The translations under genes and the position numbers were made by a program. The notes below the pieces were generated by a model. It saw only the letters and a program-made list of their open reading frames with translations. It did not search any database and was not told the DNA's origin. Of a stretch of DNA of 64,000 nt, positions 45,265 to 53,502 are shown piece by piece (positions within the stretch are counted from its first letter, which is position 1; each line of letters opens with the position of its first letter). Origin of the DNA: Pleionea sp041589565 (GTDB lineage Bacteria; Pseudomonadota; Gammaproteobacteria; Enterobacterales; Kangiellaceae); contig JBFHVL010000001.1 of NCBI GenBank assembly GCA_041589565.1, forward strand, positions 1 through 64,000. Reading direction: 5' to 3'.

Positions 45265-46383
45265 ATGCTGATTGGTGTACCAAAAGAGATCAAAAACCAT
45301 GAGTATCGCGTTGGCATGGTGCCTGCGAGCGTGCGAGAGCTGATAGCTCATGGCCACAAGGTCATCGTTGAACATAATGCAGGCATCGGGATTGGATTCA
45401 CCGATGCAGACTACCGGGCTGTCGGCGCAGAGATACGTGAAACTCCTGATGAAATTTTTGCCGAAGCCGAGATGATTGTTAAAGTTAAAGAGCCACTTGC
45501 AGAAGAACGCGCCCGCATTCGCGATGGTCAAATTTTGTTCACATATCTGCATTTAGCACCTGATGTACCCCAAACCCAGGATCTTATTAAAAGTGGCGCG
45601 GTTTGTATCGCCTACGAAACCGTGACTTCACCAACCGGCGGCCTCCCTCTATTGGCCCCTATGTCTGAAGTTGCCGGCCGTATGTCAATTCAAGCAGGTG
45701 CTCAATGCCTTGAAAAATCACGTCAGGGACGTGGAATGCTATTGGGCGGTGTTCCTGGCGTTTCACCAGCCAAAGTCGTCATCATTGGTGGTGGTGTCGT
45801 TGGTAGTAATGCAGCTCAAATCGCTGTCGGTATGGGCGCTCATGTAGTTCTACTCGATCGTAACATTGATGTTTTACGCCGCGTTAACGTCCAATTTGGC
45901 TCCGCTGTCGAGACCGTATTCTCCAGTAAAGATGCGCTTGAACGTCATGTTCTCGACGCCGACCTGGTGATTGGAGGCGTATTAATTCCTGGAGCATCAG
46001 CGCCTAAACTGGTTACCGAAGAAATGGTTCACCAGATGAAGCCTGGTGCAGCTGTCGTCGACGTGGCAATCGACCAGGGTGGTTGTTTCGCCACATCCAA
46101 AGCAACGACACACGCAGAGCCGACTTACATTATTGATGATGTCGTTCACTACTGTGTTGCTAATATGCCGGGGGCGGTTCCACACACTTCAACATTTGCG
46201 CTCAATAATGCCACTCTGCCTTATATTATTGCCTTGGCAAATAAAGGCTATAAAAAGGCCCTCGCTGATGATATGCATCTACTAAATGGTCTTAATGTTT
46301 ACCGAGGCAAAATTACGCATCGAAGTGTTGCAGAAAGCCAAAACCTCGAGTTTGTCGACCCCAAGGTTGCCATTGGACTTTAA
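45265..46383 (+). CDS. ald: Alanine dehydrogenase
   Basis: 372 residues. LIGVPKEIKNHEYRVGM is the family start; substrate Lys and His follow in MIVKVKEPL and LFTYLHLA. The NAD motif is VIIGGGVVGSNAAQIAVG (about 172-189). It interconverts L-alanine and pyruvate plus ammonia using NAD. GGAG precedes the ATG. It ends at the terminator at 46393-46420. Confidence 0.96.
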   Translation: MLIGVPKEIKNHEYRVGMVPASVRELIAHGHKVIVEHNAGIGIGFTDADYRAVGAEIRETPDEIFAEAEMIVKVKEPLAEERARIRDGQILFTYLHLAPDVPQTQDLIKSGAVCIAYETVTSPTGGLPLLAPMSEVAGRMSIQAGAQCLEKSRQGRGMLLGGVPGVSPAKVVIIGGGVVGSNAAQIAVGMGAHVVLLDRNIDVLRRVNVQFGSAVETVFSSKDALERHVLDADLVIGGVLIPGASAPKLVTEEMVHQMKPGAAVVDVAIDQGGCFATSKATTHAEPTYIIDDVVHYCVANMPGAVPHTSTFALNNATLPYIIALANKGYKKALADDMHLLNGLNVYRGKITHRSVAESQNLEFVDPKVAIGL

Positions 46384-46392
46384 ACTCTGCTT

Positions 46393-46420
46393 AAAAAGCC
46401 ACCGTAAGGTGGCTTTTTTT
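46393..46420 (+). terminator. Intrinsic terminator of ald
   Basis: AAAAAGCCACC and GGTGGCTTTTT pair over 11 bp around GTAA, with T-run. Confidence 0.9.
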
Positions 46421-46585
46421 TATAGTCAGTTCTCCGTCGCTATCCCTTTCAGCTACCCTACCTATCGGTCTAATTTCAGTGATATAAAAAATTCATTACA
46501 GAAATCGTTCGATTGGCGTTGTTAGCCCGTGCTTAACTTATTACACTTAGCGCCAAACTTTCTATATTGCAGTTGGAGCAGATAA

Positions 46586-47545
46586 ATGAGCGATAACAAA
46601 CATTGCCGACTTTTAATTTTAGGCTCAGGTCCAGCGGGTTATACCGCCGCAGTTTACGGTGCTCGAGCCAATTTGAGTCCGGTGATCATCACGGGAATGC
46701 AACAAGGTGGTCAATTAACCACGACCACCGATGTGGATAACTGGCCCGGTGATGATGAAGGTGTGCAGGGTCCGGATCTTATGCAGCGAATGCAGCGCCA
46801 TGCTGAGCGCTTCGGTACCGAAATTGTTTTTGATCACATTAATGAAGTTGATTTAAGTGAGCGCCCTTTCAAATTAAAGGGGGATTCAGGGAGTTATACC
46901 TGCGACGCGCTGGTTATCGCCACTGGTGCTTCAGCAAAGTACTTAGGCCTTGAATCTGAAGAAGCATTCAAAGGCAAAGGCGTTTCGGCCTGTGCTACCT
47001 GTGACGGTTTTTTCTACCGCGGTCAAAAAGTTGCCGTTATTGGTGGTGGCAATACAGCTGTTGAAGAGGCTCTTTATCTATCAAACATAGCTTCCGAAGT
47101 ACACTTAATTCATCGTCGAGATGATGTACGTTCAGAAAAAATCTTGCGTGATAAACTTTTGGATCGTGCTAAAAATGGCAATATTGTGTTGCACTGGAAT
47201 CGTACCTTAGACGAAGTGCTGGGCGACAACTCCGGGGTCACAGGAATTCGAATAAAAAGCACTGAAGATGGCAACACCGAAGAACTGGATGTTCATGGAG
47301 TGTTTATTGCTATTGGCCATCAGCCTAACACCCAAATTTTTGAGGGGCAGCTGGAAATGAATGGTGGGTATATTGTGGTCAAGTCGGGACTTCACGGTAA
47401 CGCTACTCAAACATCAATTGACGGAGTGTTTGCTGCCGGAGATGTAGCTGACCACGTTTATCGTCAGGCTATTACTTCTGCTGGTGCTGGCTGTATGGCG
47501 GCACTCGATGCAGAACGCTTTCTAGACTCTTTAGAAAAAAAATAA
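46586..47545 (+). CDS. trxB: Thioredoxin reductase
   Basis: 319 residues. FAD motif LGSGPAGYTAAVYGARA (about 11-27), the redox pair CATC in SACATCDGFF, and an NADPH motif GGGNTAVEEALYLS. It reduces thioredoxin with NADPH in the cytoplasm. GGAG precedes the ATG. The locus near lrp and ftsK is the standard position. Confidence 0.96.
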   Translation: MSDNKHCRLLILGSGPAGYTAAVYGARANLSPVIITGMQQGGQLTTTTDVDNWPGDDEGVQGPDLMQRMQRHAERFGTEIVFDHINEVDLSERPFKLKGDSGSYTCDALVIATGASAKYLGLESEEAFKGKGVSACATCDGFFYRGQKVAVIGGGNTAVEEALYLSNIASEVHLIHRRDDVRSEKILRDKLLDRAKNGNIVLHWNRTLDEVLGDNSGVTGIRIKSTEDGNTEELDVHGVFIAIGHQPNTQIFEGQLEMNGGYIVVKSGLHGNATQTSIDGVFAAGDVADHVYRQAITSAGAGCMAALDAERFLDSLEKK

Positions 47546-47559
47546 TCTAAGTCAGTTCA

Positions 47560-47588
47560 AAAACACCGCATTTAAGCGGTGTTTTTTT
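47560..47588. terminator. Terminator between trxB and PilZ gene
   Basis: AAAACACCGC and GCGGTGTTTT pair over 10 bp around ATTTAA, with Ts following on the plus strand. The PilZ gene ends five bases beyond on the minus strand, so it may work both ways. Confidence 0.85.
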
Positions 47589-47592
47589 ATAA

Positions 47593-48282
47593 TTAAAGCA
47601 AATGTAATGAACGCAAAATTTCTTGATAGACATACGCTTTTAACAATAAGCGATCTTCATCTTCGGCAAACTCGAAGTGAAAACCATACCAGTTAATTTC
47701 GCCCTGCTCAGTCTGGGTGCGTCCCTTGTTTCGAATCACTCCATCCAGTGTCACGACTTTTTCGATATCGTCAAGATCAAGAGACATAGTTAGCGATATT
47801 TTATCGCCAATTAATGCTAACTTTCGCTCGCATTCAAAACGACCACCAAGAACACTCAAATTTGTCAGGGTTACTTTTATCGGATTTGACTTGTGAGTTT
47901 CATTAACAGTTGTGGCAAAAATTTCTGTACTTACCCTTACTGCGTTACGAACCTCTACCGCCTCAACACTTTGTGGCATTTCAAGATGAATATATGGCAT
48001 AGGCCGAGTACGCATTGTGAGTACTCGAGCAGAAAATCCGCTGGCTACATGATTCACGACAAATCTTAAGGTAACCATTTGGTCTTCGCGCAAAAAGATG
48101 GGTTTGTTTTTTTGCTCGTAAGGAGCTGAAATCATCACACTGCAGTCAGGTAAAAATCCCAACAACTTTACAGGATATCGGGAGTCTGATTCTGGCGATG
48201 TTTGTAATTGCATCACATCTCCCATTTTCAGCCCTAGATCAGAAAATCGCATCTCTTCGAAAGTCCCAGATTCTGTTACCAA
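47593..48282 (-). CDS. PilZ-domain protein with YcgR-like N-terminal domain
   Basis: 229 residues from a TTG at 48282; an internal ATG at 48252 lacks a usable Shine-Dalgarno. The N-terminal beta domain (about 20-105) resembles the YcgR N-terminal domain. The PilZ domain follows with its two cyclic-di-GMP motifs: RNAVR (112-116) and NLSVLGG (141-147). In flagellar brake proteins this couples second-messenger level to motility. It is monocistronic, divergent from aat. Confidence 0.85.
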   Translation of the reverse strand: MVTESGTFEEMRFSDLGLKMGDVMQLQTSPESDSRYPVKLLGFLPDCSVMISAPYEQKNKPIFLREDQMVTLRFVVNHVASGFSARVLTMRTRPMPYIHLEMPQSVEAVEVRNAVRVSTEIFATTVNETHKSNPIKVTLTNLSVLGGRFECERKLALIGDKISLTMSLDLDDIEKVVTLDGVIRNKGRTQTEQGEINWYGFHFEFAEDEDRLLLKAYVYQEILRSLHLL

Positions 48283-48422
48283 TTGCCCTGTGTAGAATGA
48301 AACCGCTGTTCAGGAGCACAAGCGTTGTAATGTATCATTGAGTAGTAAGTGTAGCTTCTTTTTTGCTCGATAATTAACAAAGCCATCAAAGACACCTACA
48401 ATAAAACTAATGAAATAAACTG

Positions 48423-49145
48423 ATGATCATGACCATAGAACTTCCTTTCATACAAAAACCCGAAGACTTTCCACCCGTTTCAGAAGCGCTGGCTGATCCA
48501 AATGGTCTGCTTGGCTTTGGCGATATTTTATCCATAGACCTGCTTCTATCCGCCTACCGACGCGGAATCTTCCCCTGGTTTAATGAGGGGGAACCAGTGT
48601 TCTGGTGGAGTCCAAATCCTAGAGCGGCATTTTATCCAGACAAAACCTCACCTTCCAGATCATTAATAAAAAGGTTAAGAAAAAGGAATTATCAGGTCAC
48701 CATCAACCAGTCGTTTCATCAAGTCATCGCTCAATGCGCACAACGCTTTGTTAATCGTCCTGAAACCTGGATCACGCGAGAAATGCAAATCGCGTACGGG
48801 CAGTTACATGAAGCTGGATACGCTCACTCGGTCGAAGTTTGGTCTGATGAACAGCTAGTTGGGGGCTTATATGGTGTGAGTATGGGGCAACTGTTTTTTG
48901 GCGAATCTATGTTCCACCGGTCGACGGATGCTTCTAAGATTGCCCTGTTTTACCTGCTTGAACATTGCAAATCGGCTAACTTCCCTCTTATTGACTGCCA
49001 GCTACCCAATCCTCACCTGATGAGTCTCGGCGCAAAACAGGTTTCACGAGAGGATTTTCTGAGCTATCTTTATAATTATCGAGATAAAGACGTTCACCCG
49101 GATTTTTGGCGAACCCGAGTGATATCTGATCAATACCGGTTTTAA
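48423..49145 (+). CDS. aat: Leucyl/phenylalanyl-tRNA-protein transferase
   Basis: 240 residues. The FDxxxxYxxGIFPWF-like RRGIFPWF with FWWSPNPRAAF is the signature. It adds Leu or Phe from tRNA to proteins with N-terminal Lys or Arg, making N-degrons read by ClpS. Followed 12 bases on by bpt, so the two are co-transcribed. Confidence 0.96.
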   Translation: MIMTIELPFIQKPEDFPPVSEALADPNGLLGFGDILSIDLLLSAYRRGIFPWFNEGEPVFWWSPNPRAAFYPDKTSPSRSLIKRLRKRNYQVTINQSFHQVIAQCAQRFVNRPETWITREMQIAYGQLHEAGYAHSVEVWSDEQLVGGLYGVSMGQLFFGESMFHRSTDASKIALFYLLEHCKSANFPLIDCQLPNPHLMSLGAKQVSREDFLSYLYNYRDKDVHPDFWRTRVISDQYRF

Positions 49146-49157
49146 AAGGATACGGCA

Positions 49158-49880
49158 GTGATACAAGATCCTCATGATGAGCTGTTAAAACTGACCTTTT
49201 ATGCAACACCAGCGCACAGCTGTTCCTATATTGAGAAGCAGCAGGCGACAACGGTATTCTTGGATCCGGAAAAAATAATTAATCGAAAACTCTACACACG
49301 GTTAAGTGAAACAGGTTTTCGGCGCAGCGGAATGCACATCTACCGCCCTCATTGCGAAACCTGTCAGGCCTGCGTTCCTGTTCGTGTGCCAGTAGAGCAA
49401 TTCTCTCCCAATAAAAATCAACGACGTTGCCTGAAAAAAGGTGAAGGGTTTAACTATCGCATGGAGCCTGCTCGGTATATTCCGGAACACTATCTGCTTT
49501 ATGAACGTTACTTACACCAGCGCCATGCCGATGGTGATATGTATCCACCTTCAGAACAGCAATACCGAGAGTTCTTATTTAGCGACTGGGCCAATACACA
49601 GTTCTTGTCATTTTATGATAAAGACAAACTCATCGCTTGCTCGGTAATCGATCGATTGGAAAATGCTCTATCGGCTGTTTACACCTACTTCGACCCTGAT
49701 TATGAAAAATACAGTCCAGGACGATTAGCGATACTCACGCTAATTAAGGAAGCCCAATCGCTCGACCTGGATTTTGTCTATTTAGGATACCTGGTTAAAG
49801 ATTGTCGCAAAATGAAATACAAGTCCGAGTATCGCCCCCTTGATTGCCTTATCGGTAACCGCTGGATTCGGCTAAATTAG
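49158..49880 (+). CDS. bpt: Aspartate/glutamate leucyltransferase
   Basis: 240 residues from GTG at 49158, with AAGGA upstream. Conserved N-terminal cysteines are in HSCSYIEKQQ and YRPHCETCQACVPVRV. Bpt transfers Leu onto N-terminal Asp or Glu, extending the N-degron pathway. It is the arginyltransferase-like enzyme of gammaproteobacteria. Between aat and infA. Confidence 0.94.
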   Translation: MIQDPHDELLKLTFYATPAHSCSYIEKQQATTVFLDPEKIINRKLYTRLSETGFRRSGMHIYRPHCETCQACVPVRVPVEQFSPNKNQRRCLKKGEGFNYRMEPARYIPEHYLLYERYLHQRHADGDMYPPSEQQYREFLFSDWANTQFLSFYDKDKLIACSVIDRLENALSAVYTYFDPDYEKYSPGRLAILTLIKEAQSLDLDFVYLGYLVKDCRKMKYKSEYRPLDCLIGNRWIRLN

Positions 49881-50023
49881 CCGCAAATACGCACAAAGTT
49901 GCACACGTTTTACTCACTTTCATGTAATGGTATACTTATTCGTCAAATAATTTTGATTATTTTGCTCTGTTGAGGCATCATTACGCGCTCAAATTATCCC
50001 GAAGTAACAAAGGCTTTTATTGA

Positions 50024-50242
50024 ATGGCGAAAGAAGATCATATTGAAATGACAGGTACTGTGTTGGAAACCCTTCCTAACACCATGTTCCGCGTGGAGTT
50101 AGAAAACGGCCACATAGTGACTGCGCATATTTCAGGTAAAATGCGTAAAAACTACATCCGCATTCTTACCGGTGATCAAGTTACTGTCGAATTGACTCCT
50201 TACGACCTGTCAAAAGGGCGCATAGTGTTCCGCTCTCGATAG
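50024..50242 (+). CDS. infA: Translation initiation factor IF-1
   Basis: 72 residues, the exact family length. MAKEDHIEMTGTVLETLPNT begins the S1/OB-fold domain, and RKNYIRILTGDQVTVELTPY is the family signature. Binds the 30S A site in initiation. Terminated at 50261-50296. Confidence 0.98.
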   Translation: MAKEDHIEMTGTVLETLPNTMFRVELENGHIVTAHISGKMRKNYIRILTGDQVTVELTPYDLSKGRIVFRSR

Positions 50243-50260
50243 TCGAAAACTCCAAGAATT

Positions 50261-50296
50261 AAAAAAGCCTGAAAGTGTAAACTCTCAGGCTTTTTT
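50261..50296. terminator. Terminator between infA and clpA
   Basis: AAAAAAGCCTGA and TCAGGCTTTTTT pair over 12 bp around a 12-base loop. An A-run before and a T-run after allow it to stop transcripts from both sides. Confidence 0.9.
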
Positions 50297-50322
50297 CTTT
50301 GTTTAAATACAATTAATTTTGT

Positions 50323-52602
50323 TTAGGTGACGGCAAGTTCTTCTTTACCAATCACTTCAAACAACAACTCATCGTTACCCTCTTCAAATGTTACTTTCAC
50401 CTGACCGCCTGATGCCAGTCGACCAAATAAAAGTTCATCAGCTAGAGGCTTTTTCAATTTTTCCCGAATGGTTCGAGCCATTGGTCGGGCCCCCATATTA
50501 GGATCGTATCCTTTTTCACATAACCATTTACGCGCAGCTTGTGAAACTTCGAGGCTAACATGCTTGTCATCCAATTGTGTTTGCAGTTCAACGATAAATT
50601 TATCCACCACCGACAGCAGAACCTCTTCACTAAGCCCTTTAAACCAGACAATAGCATCCAGTCGATTACGAAACTCGGGAGTAAATGTACGATTAATGAC
50701 TTCGATGTTATCGTTTTCTTTTTCGTTCTGTTGGAAACCTATAGAGGGTTTTATCAACTCTGCCGCACCGGCGTTAGTCGTCATAACCAGAATAACATTG
50801 CGAAAATCTGCTTTACGGCCATTGTTGTCTGTTAAGGTTCCATGATCCATAACCTGCAACAGCAAGTTGTAAACATCCGGATGCGCTTTTTCAATTTCGT
50901 CGAGCAACACCACGGCATGCGGATTTTTGCTGACGGCTTCTGTGAGCAGACCGCCCTGATCGTAACCTACATATCCGGGAGGTGCGCCGATTAAACGAGA
51001 TACCGTATGGCGTTCCATGTATTCGGACATATCGAACCGAATCAGCTCAATGCCTAATTGCTTCGCTAGCTGCTTGGTCACCTCGGTTTTACCCACCCCG
51101 GTAGGTCCAGCAAATAAAAACGAGCCTACGGGCTTATCTTCGACACCCAGACCAGAACGGGCCAATTTGATGGCATCAGATAAGGTTTCTATGGCCTGAT
51201 CCTGACCGAACACCACCATTTTCAAATTTCTAGCAAGATTCAGCAGTGAATCTTTATCAGAAGCAGAAACTGTTTTAGGTGGGACTTTTGCAATCTTAGC
51301 AACAATATTCTCGATATCGTGTACACCAATTAATTTTTTACGCTTGGAAGAAGGCTGCAAACGTTGATTGGCACCGGCCTCGTCTATTACGTCGATTGCT
51401 TTATCGGGTAAATGACGATCATTAATGTATCGAGCAGATAGTTCCGCAGCAGCTCTAATCGCAGGTGAAGAGTATTTTACATCGTGATGTTCTTCGTACC
51501 GCGACTTAAGACCTTGTAGAATTTTAATGGTTTCCTCGACACTGGGCTCATTAATATCAATTTTTTGGAAGCGGCGAGCTAATGCACGATCCTTTTCAAA
51601 AATACCTCGGTACTCCTGAAAAGTAGTAGAGCCCATACAGCGAAGCTCACCATTAGCTAATAGAGGCTTAATTAAATTAGACGCATCCATCACACCGCCC
51701 GATGCAGCACCGGCGCCGATGATAGTATGGATTTCGTCGATAAACAGAATGGCATGTTCTTGTTTCTTAAGATCGGCTAATAACGCCTTTAACCTCTTTT
51801 CAAAATCACCACGATATTTGGTACCGGCTAAAAGAGCTCCCAGATCGAGGGCGTAAACAACCGCGTTGCTAATCACTTCAGGAACTTCTTCATCAACAAT
51901 TCGTTTTGCAAGGCCTTCGGCTATGGCGGTTTTACCGACACCTGCTTCACCAACAAATAAAGGATTGTTCTTTCGTCGACGGCACAAAACCTGTACTGCA
52001 CGCTCAAGTTCAAGACCGCGACCAACCAACGGATCGATTCGCCCTTCTTTCGCTAATACGTTTAGATTTGTCGCGTAAGACTCCAAGGGTGATTTACTGG
52101 CTGATTCCTGTCCAGTCTCTTCTTCAACCTCAGAAGCGTTGTTAGTTGATTCAATATCTTCTTCCCCAACCTTAGATATTCCATGAGAGATGTAGTTAAC
52201 AATATCAAGACGAGTAATCTTTTGTTGCTGCAAGAAATATACAGCCTGACTTTCCTGCTCGCTAAAAATGGCCACCAGAACATTGGCACCTGTCACTTCC
52301 TTTTTACCCGATGACTGAACATGAAATACTGCTCGCTGCAAGACTCGCTGGAAACCAAGCGTTGGCTGAGTTTCACGCCCTTCATCGTGTTGTGGAATTA
52401 ACGGCGTAGTTTCATCCACGAATTCGGTGAGCTGCTTTTTGAGCACCTCAATTTCGGCACCGCAGGCTTGTAACACGTTCGAAGCGATCATGTTGTCGAG
52501 CAATGCCAATAGCAAATGTTCGACGGTCATGAACTCATGACGCTTGTCTCGAGCTTGTTTAAAAGCCAGGTTTAACGTTAATTCCAGATCTTTACTCAGC
52601 AT
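50323..52602 (-). CDS. clpA: ClpA, ATPase subunit of ClpAP protease
   Basis: 759 residues. An N-terminal Clp-N domain that docks ClpS, then two AAA+ modules: Walker A GEAGVGKTAIAEGLA (first) and GPTGVGKTEVTKQLA (second). An IGF-like loop docks ClpP, which is not in the window. Unfolds N-degron and SsrA-tagged proteins. Downstream of clpS with 29 bases between. Confidence 0.97.
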   Translation of the reverse strand: MLSKDLELTLNLAFKQARDKRHEFMTVEHLLLALLDNMIASNVLQACGAEIEVLKKQLTEFVDETTPLIPQHDEGRETQPTLGFQRVLQRAVFHVQSSGKKEVTGANVLVAIFSEQESQAVYFLQQQKITRLDIVNYISHGISKVGEEDIESTNNASEVEEETGQESASKSPLESYATNLNVLAKEGRIDPLVGRGLELERAVQVLCRRRKNNPLFVGEAGVGKTAIAEGLAKRIVDEEVPEVISNAVVYALDLGALLAGTKYRGDFEKRLKALLADLKKQEHAILFIDEIHTIIGAGAASGGVMDASNLIKPLLANGELRCMGSTTFQEYRGIFEKDRALARRFQKIDINEPSVEETIKILQGLKSRYEEHHDVKYSSPAIRAAAELSARYINDRHLPDKAIDVIDEAGANQRLQPSSKRKKLIGVHDIENIVAKIAKVPPKTVSASDKDSLLNLARNLKMVVFGQDQAIETLSDAIKLARSGLGVEDKPVGSFLFAGPTGVGKTEVTKQLAKQLGIELIRFDMSEYMERHTVSRLIGAPPGYVGYDQGGLLTEAVSKNPHAVVLLDEIEKAHPDVYNLLLQVMDHGTLTDNNGRKADFRNVILVMTTNAGAAELIKPSIGFQQNEKENDNIEVINRTFTPEFRNRLDAIVWFKGLSEEVLLSVVDKFIVELQTQLDDKHVSLEVSQAARKWLCEKGYDPNMGARPMARTIREKLKKPLADELLFGRLASGGQVKVTFEEGNDELLFEVIGKEELAVT

Positions 52603-52631
52603 AACTACACCTATTACCTACTGGACAAACC

Positions 52632-52955
52632 TTAGGCTTCCTCCATGATGCACAGCAGCGGATGATGGTGCGCACGAGCATACTCGTTTACCTGCACCAC
52701 TTTGGTTTCCGCTATCTCGCTTCGGTAGGTGCCACACACACCTTTACCTTCATAGTGAACCTGCAGCATAATTTTTGTGGCTTCTTCTGCGTGCTTGCCG
52801 AAAAACTTCATGATCACCTCGACCACAAAATCCATCGGCGAATAATCATCGTTAAGCAATACGACATGGTACATGGGAGGCTGCTTAACTTCGGGTTTCG
52901 ATTCTTCAACCGCTACCCCCTGATCGCCATCCCAATCATTTTCTTGCTGACTCAT
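52632..52955 (-). CDS. clpS: ClpS, ClpA adaptor for N-degrons
   Basis: 107 residues from ATG at 52955; a GTG at 52982 would add nine residues and is less likely. The substrate pocket motif is YHVVLLNDDYSPMDFVVEV, with conserved VHYEGKGVCGTY and residues in ETKVVQVNEYARAHHHPL. Binds N-terminal Leu, Phe, Tyr or Trp and hands substrates to ClpA. It is divergent from cspD. Confidence 0.95.
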   Translation of the reverse strand: MSQQENDWDGDQGVAVEESKPEVKQPPMYHVVLLNDDYSPMDFVVEVIMKFFGKHAEEATKIMLQVHYEGKGVCGTYRSEIAETKVVQVNEYARAHHHPLLCIMEEA

Positions 52956-53089
52956 AACTAATTTTAGATTACCGCTAGACACTTTGCTGAAAAATCTACA
53001 TTAGATGCAAGAATACCATATCGTTGAAGCCATGACAGACTAATAAGGTCTACTGCCTCTCATTTCAAGTAGTAGCTCATTTTATAAAC

Positions 53090-53119
53090 TTGACAATGCT
53101 TATTTTTTATGCAAATCAT
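53090..53119 (+). promoter_or_regulatory. Candidate cspD promoter
   Basis: Perfect -35 TTGACA (53090-53095), then AATCAT (53114-53119) after 18 bases; the -10 is weak (four of six). A start near 53126 leaves a leader of about 78 bases. Confidence 0.5.
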
Positions 53120-53131
53120 TGTGTTGGTGCT

Positions 53132-53168
53132 TCAAATCGTAATAAATATCAAAAAGTTAGCGATTTGA
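53132..53168 (+). other. Leader inverted repeat of cspD
   Basis: TCAAATCG (53132-53139) and CGATTTGA (53161-53168) can pair over 8 bp, with a 21-base, AT-rich loop, 35 bases before the cspD ATG. Long structured leaders are typical of cold-shock genes. Confidence 0.45.
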
Positions 53169-53203
53169 GATGTAATCACTGTTCTGGATAGAGGAAAGTT
53201 GTC

Positions 53204-53425
53204 ATGCCTACGGGAACCGTCAAATGGTTTAATAACGCCAAAGGTTACGGATTCATTCGATCCGAGAAAGGTGACGAAGACATCTTCGTTCACTATTCCA
53301 CAATTGATATGGATGGTTATCGCAGCCTAAAAGCTGGACAGGAAGTTGAGTTTGAAGTGAGTGAAGGGCCAAAAGGTCTTCATGCTTCGCAAATTGTGCC
53401 TAAAGCAGGCGCCAACAGCGAATAA
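53204..53425 (+). CDS. cspD: Cold-shock-domain protein, CspD-like
   Basis: 73 residues, one cold-shock domain: GTVKWFNNAKGYGFI (RNP1 region) and DIFVHYSTI (RNP2). Adjacency to clpS-clpA is the CspD position. CspD inhibits replication in stationary phase in E. coli, and its level is controlled by proteolysis. AGGAAAG stands before the ATG. Confidence 0.9.
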   Translation: MPTGTVKWFNNAKGYGFIRSEKGDEDIFVHYSTIDMDGYRSLKAGQEVEFEVSEGPKGLHASQIVPKAGANSE

Positions 53426-53446
53426 ACTTCATCCGATAGACACAAT

Positions 53447-53473
53447 AAACCTCCGGGTGCTCCCGGAGGTTTT
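53447..53473. terminator. Terminator between cspD and icd
   Basis: AAACCTCCGGG and CCCGGAGGTTT form a strong 11-bp stem with a 4-base loop. Convergent genes flank it, so it may work for both. Confidence 0.85.
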
Positions 53474-53502
53474 CTTTTGTCTGCCTAAAACAAAGCTTAA
53501 CG

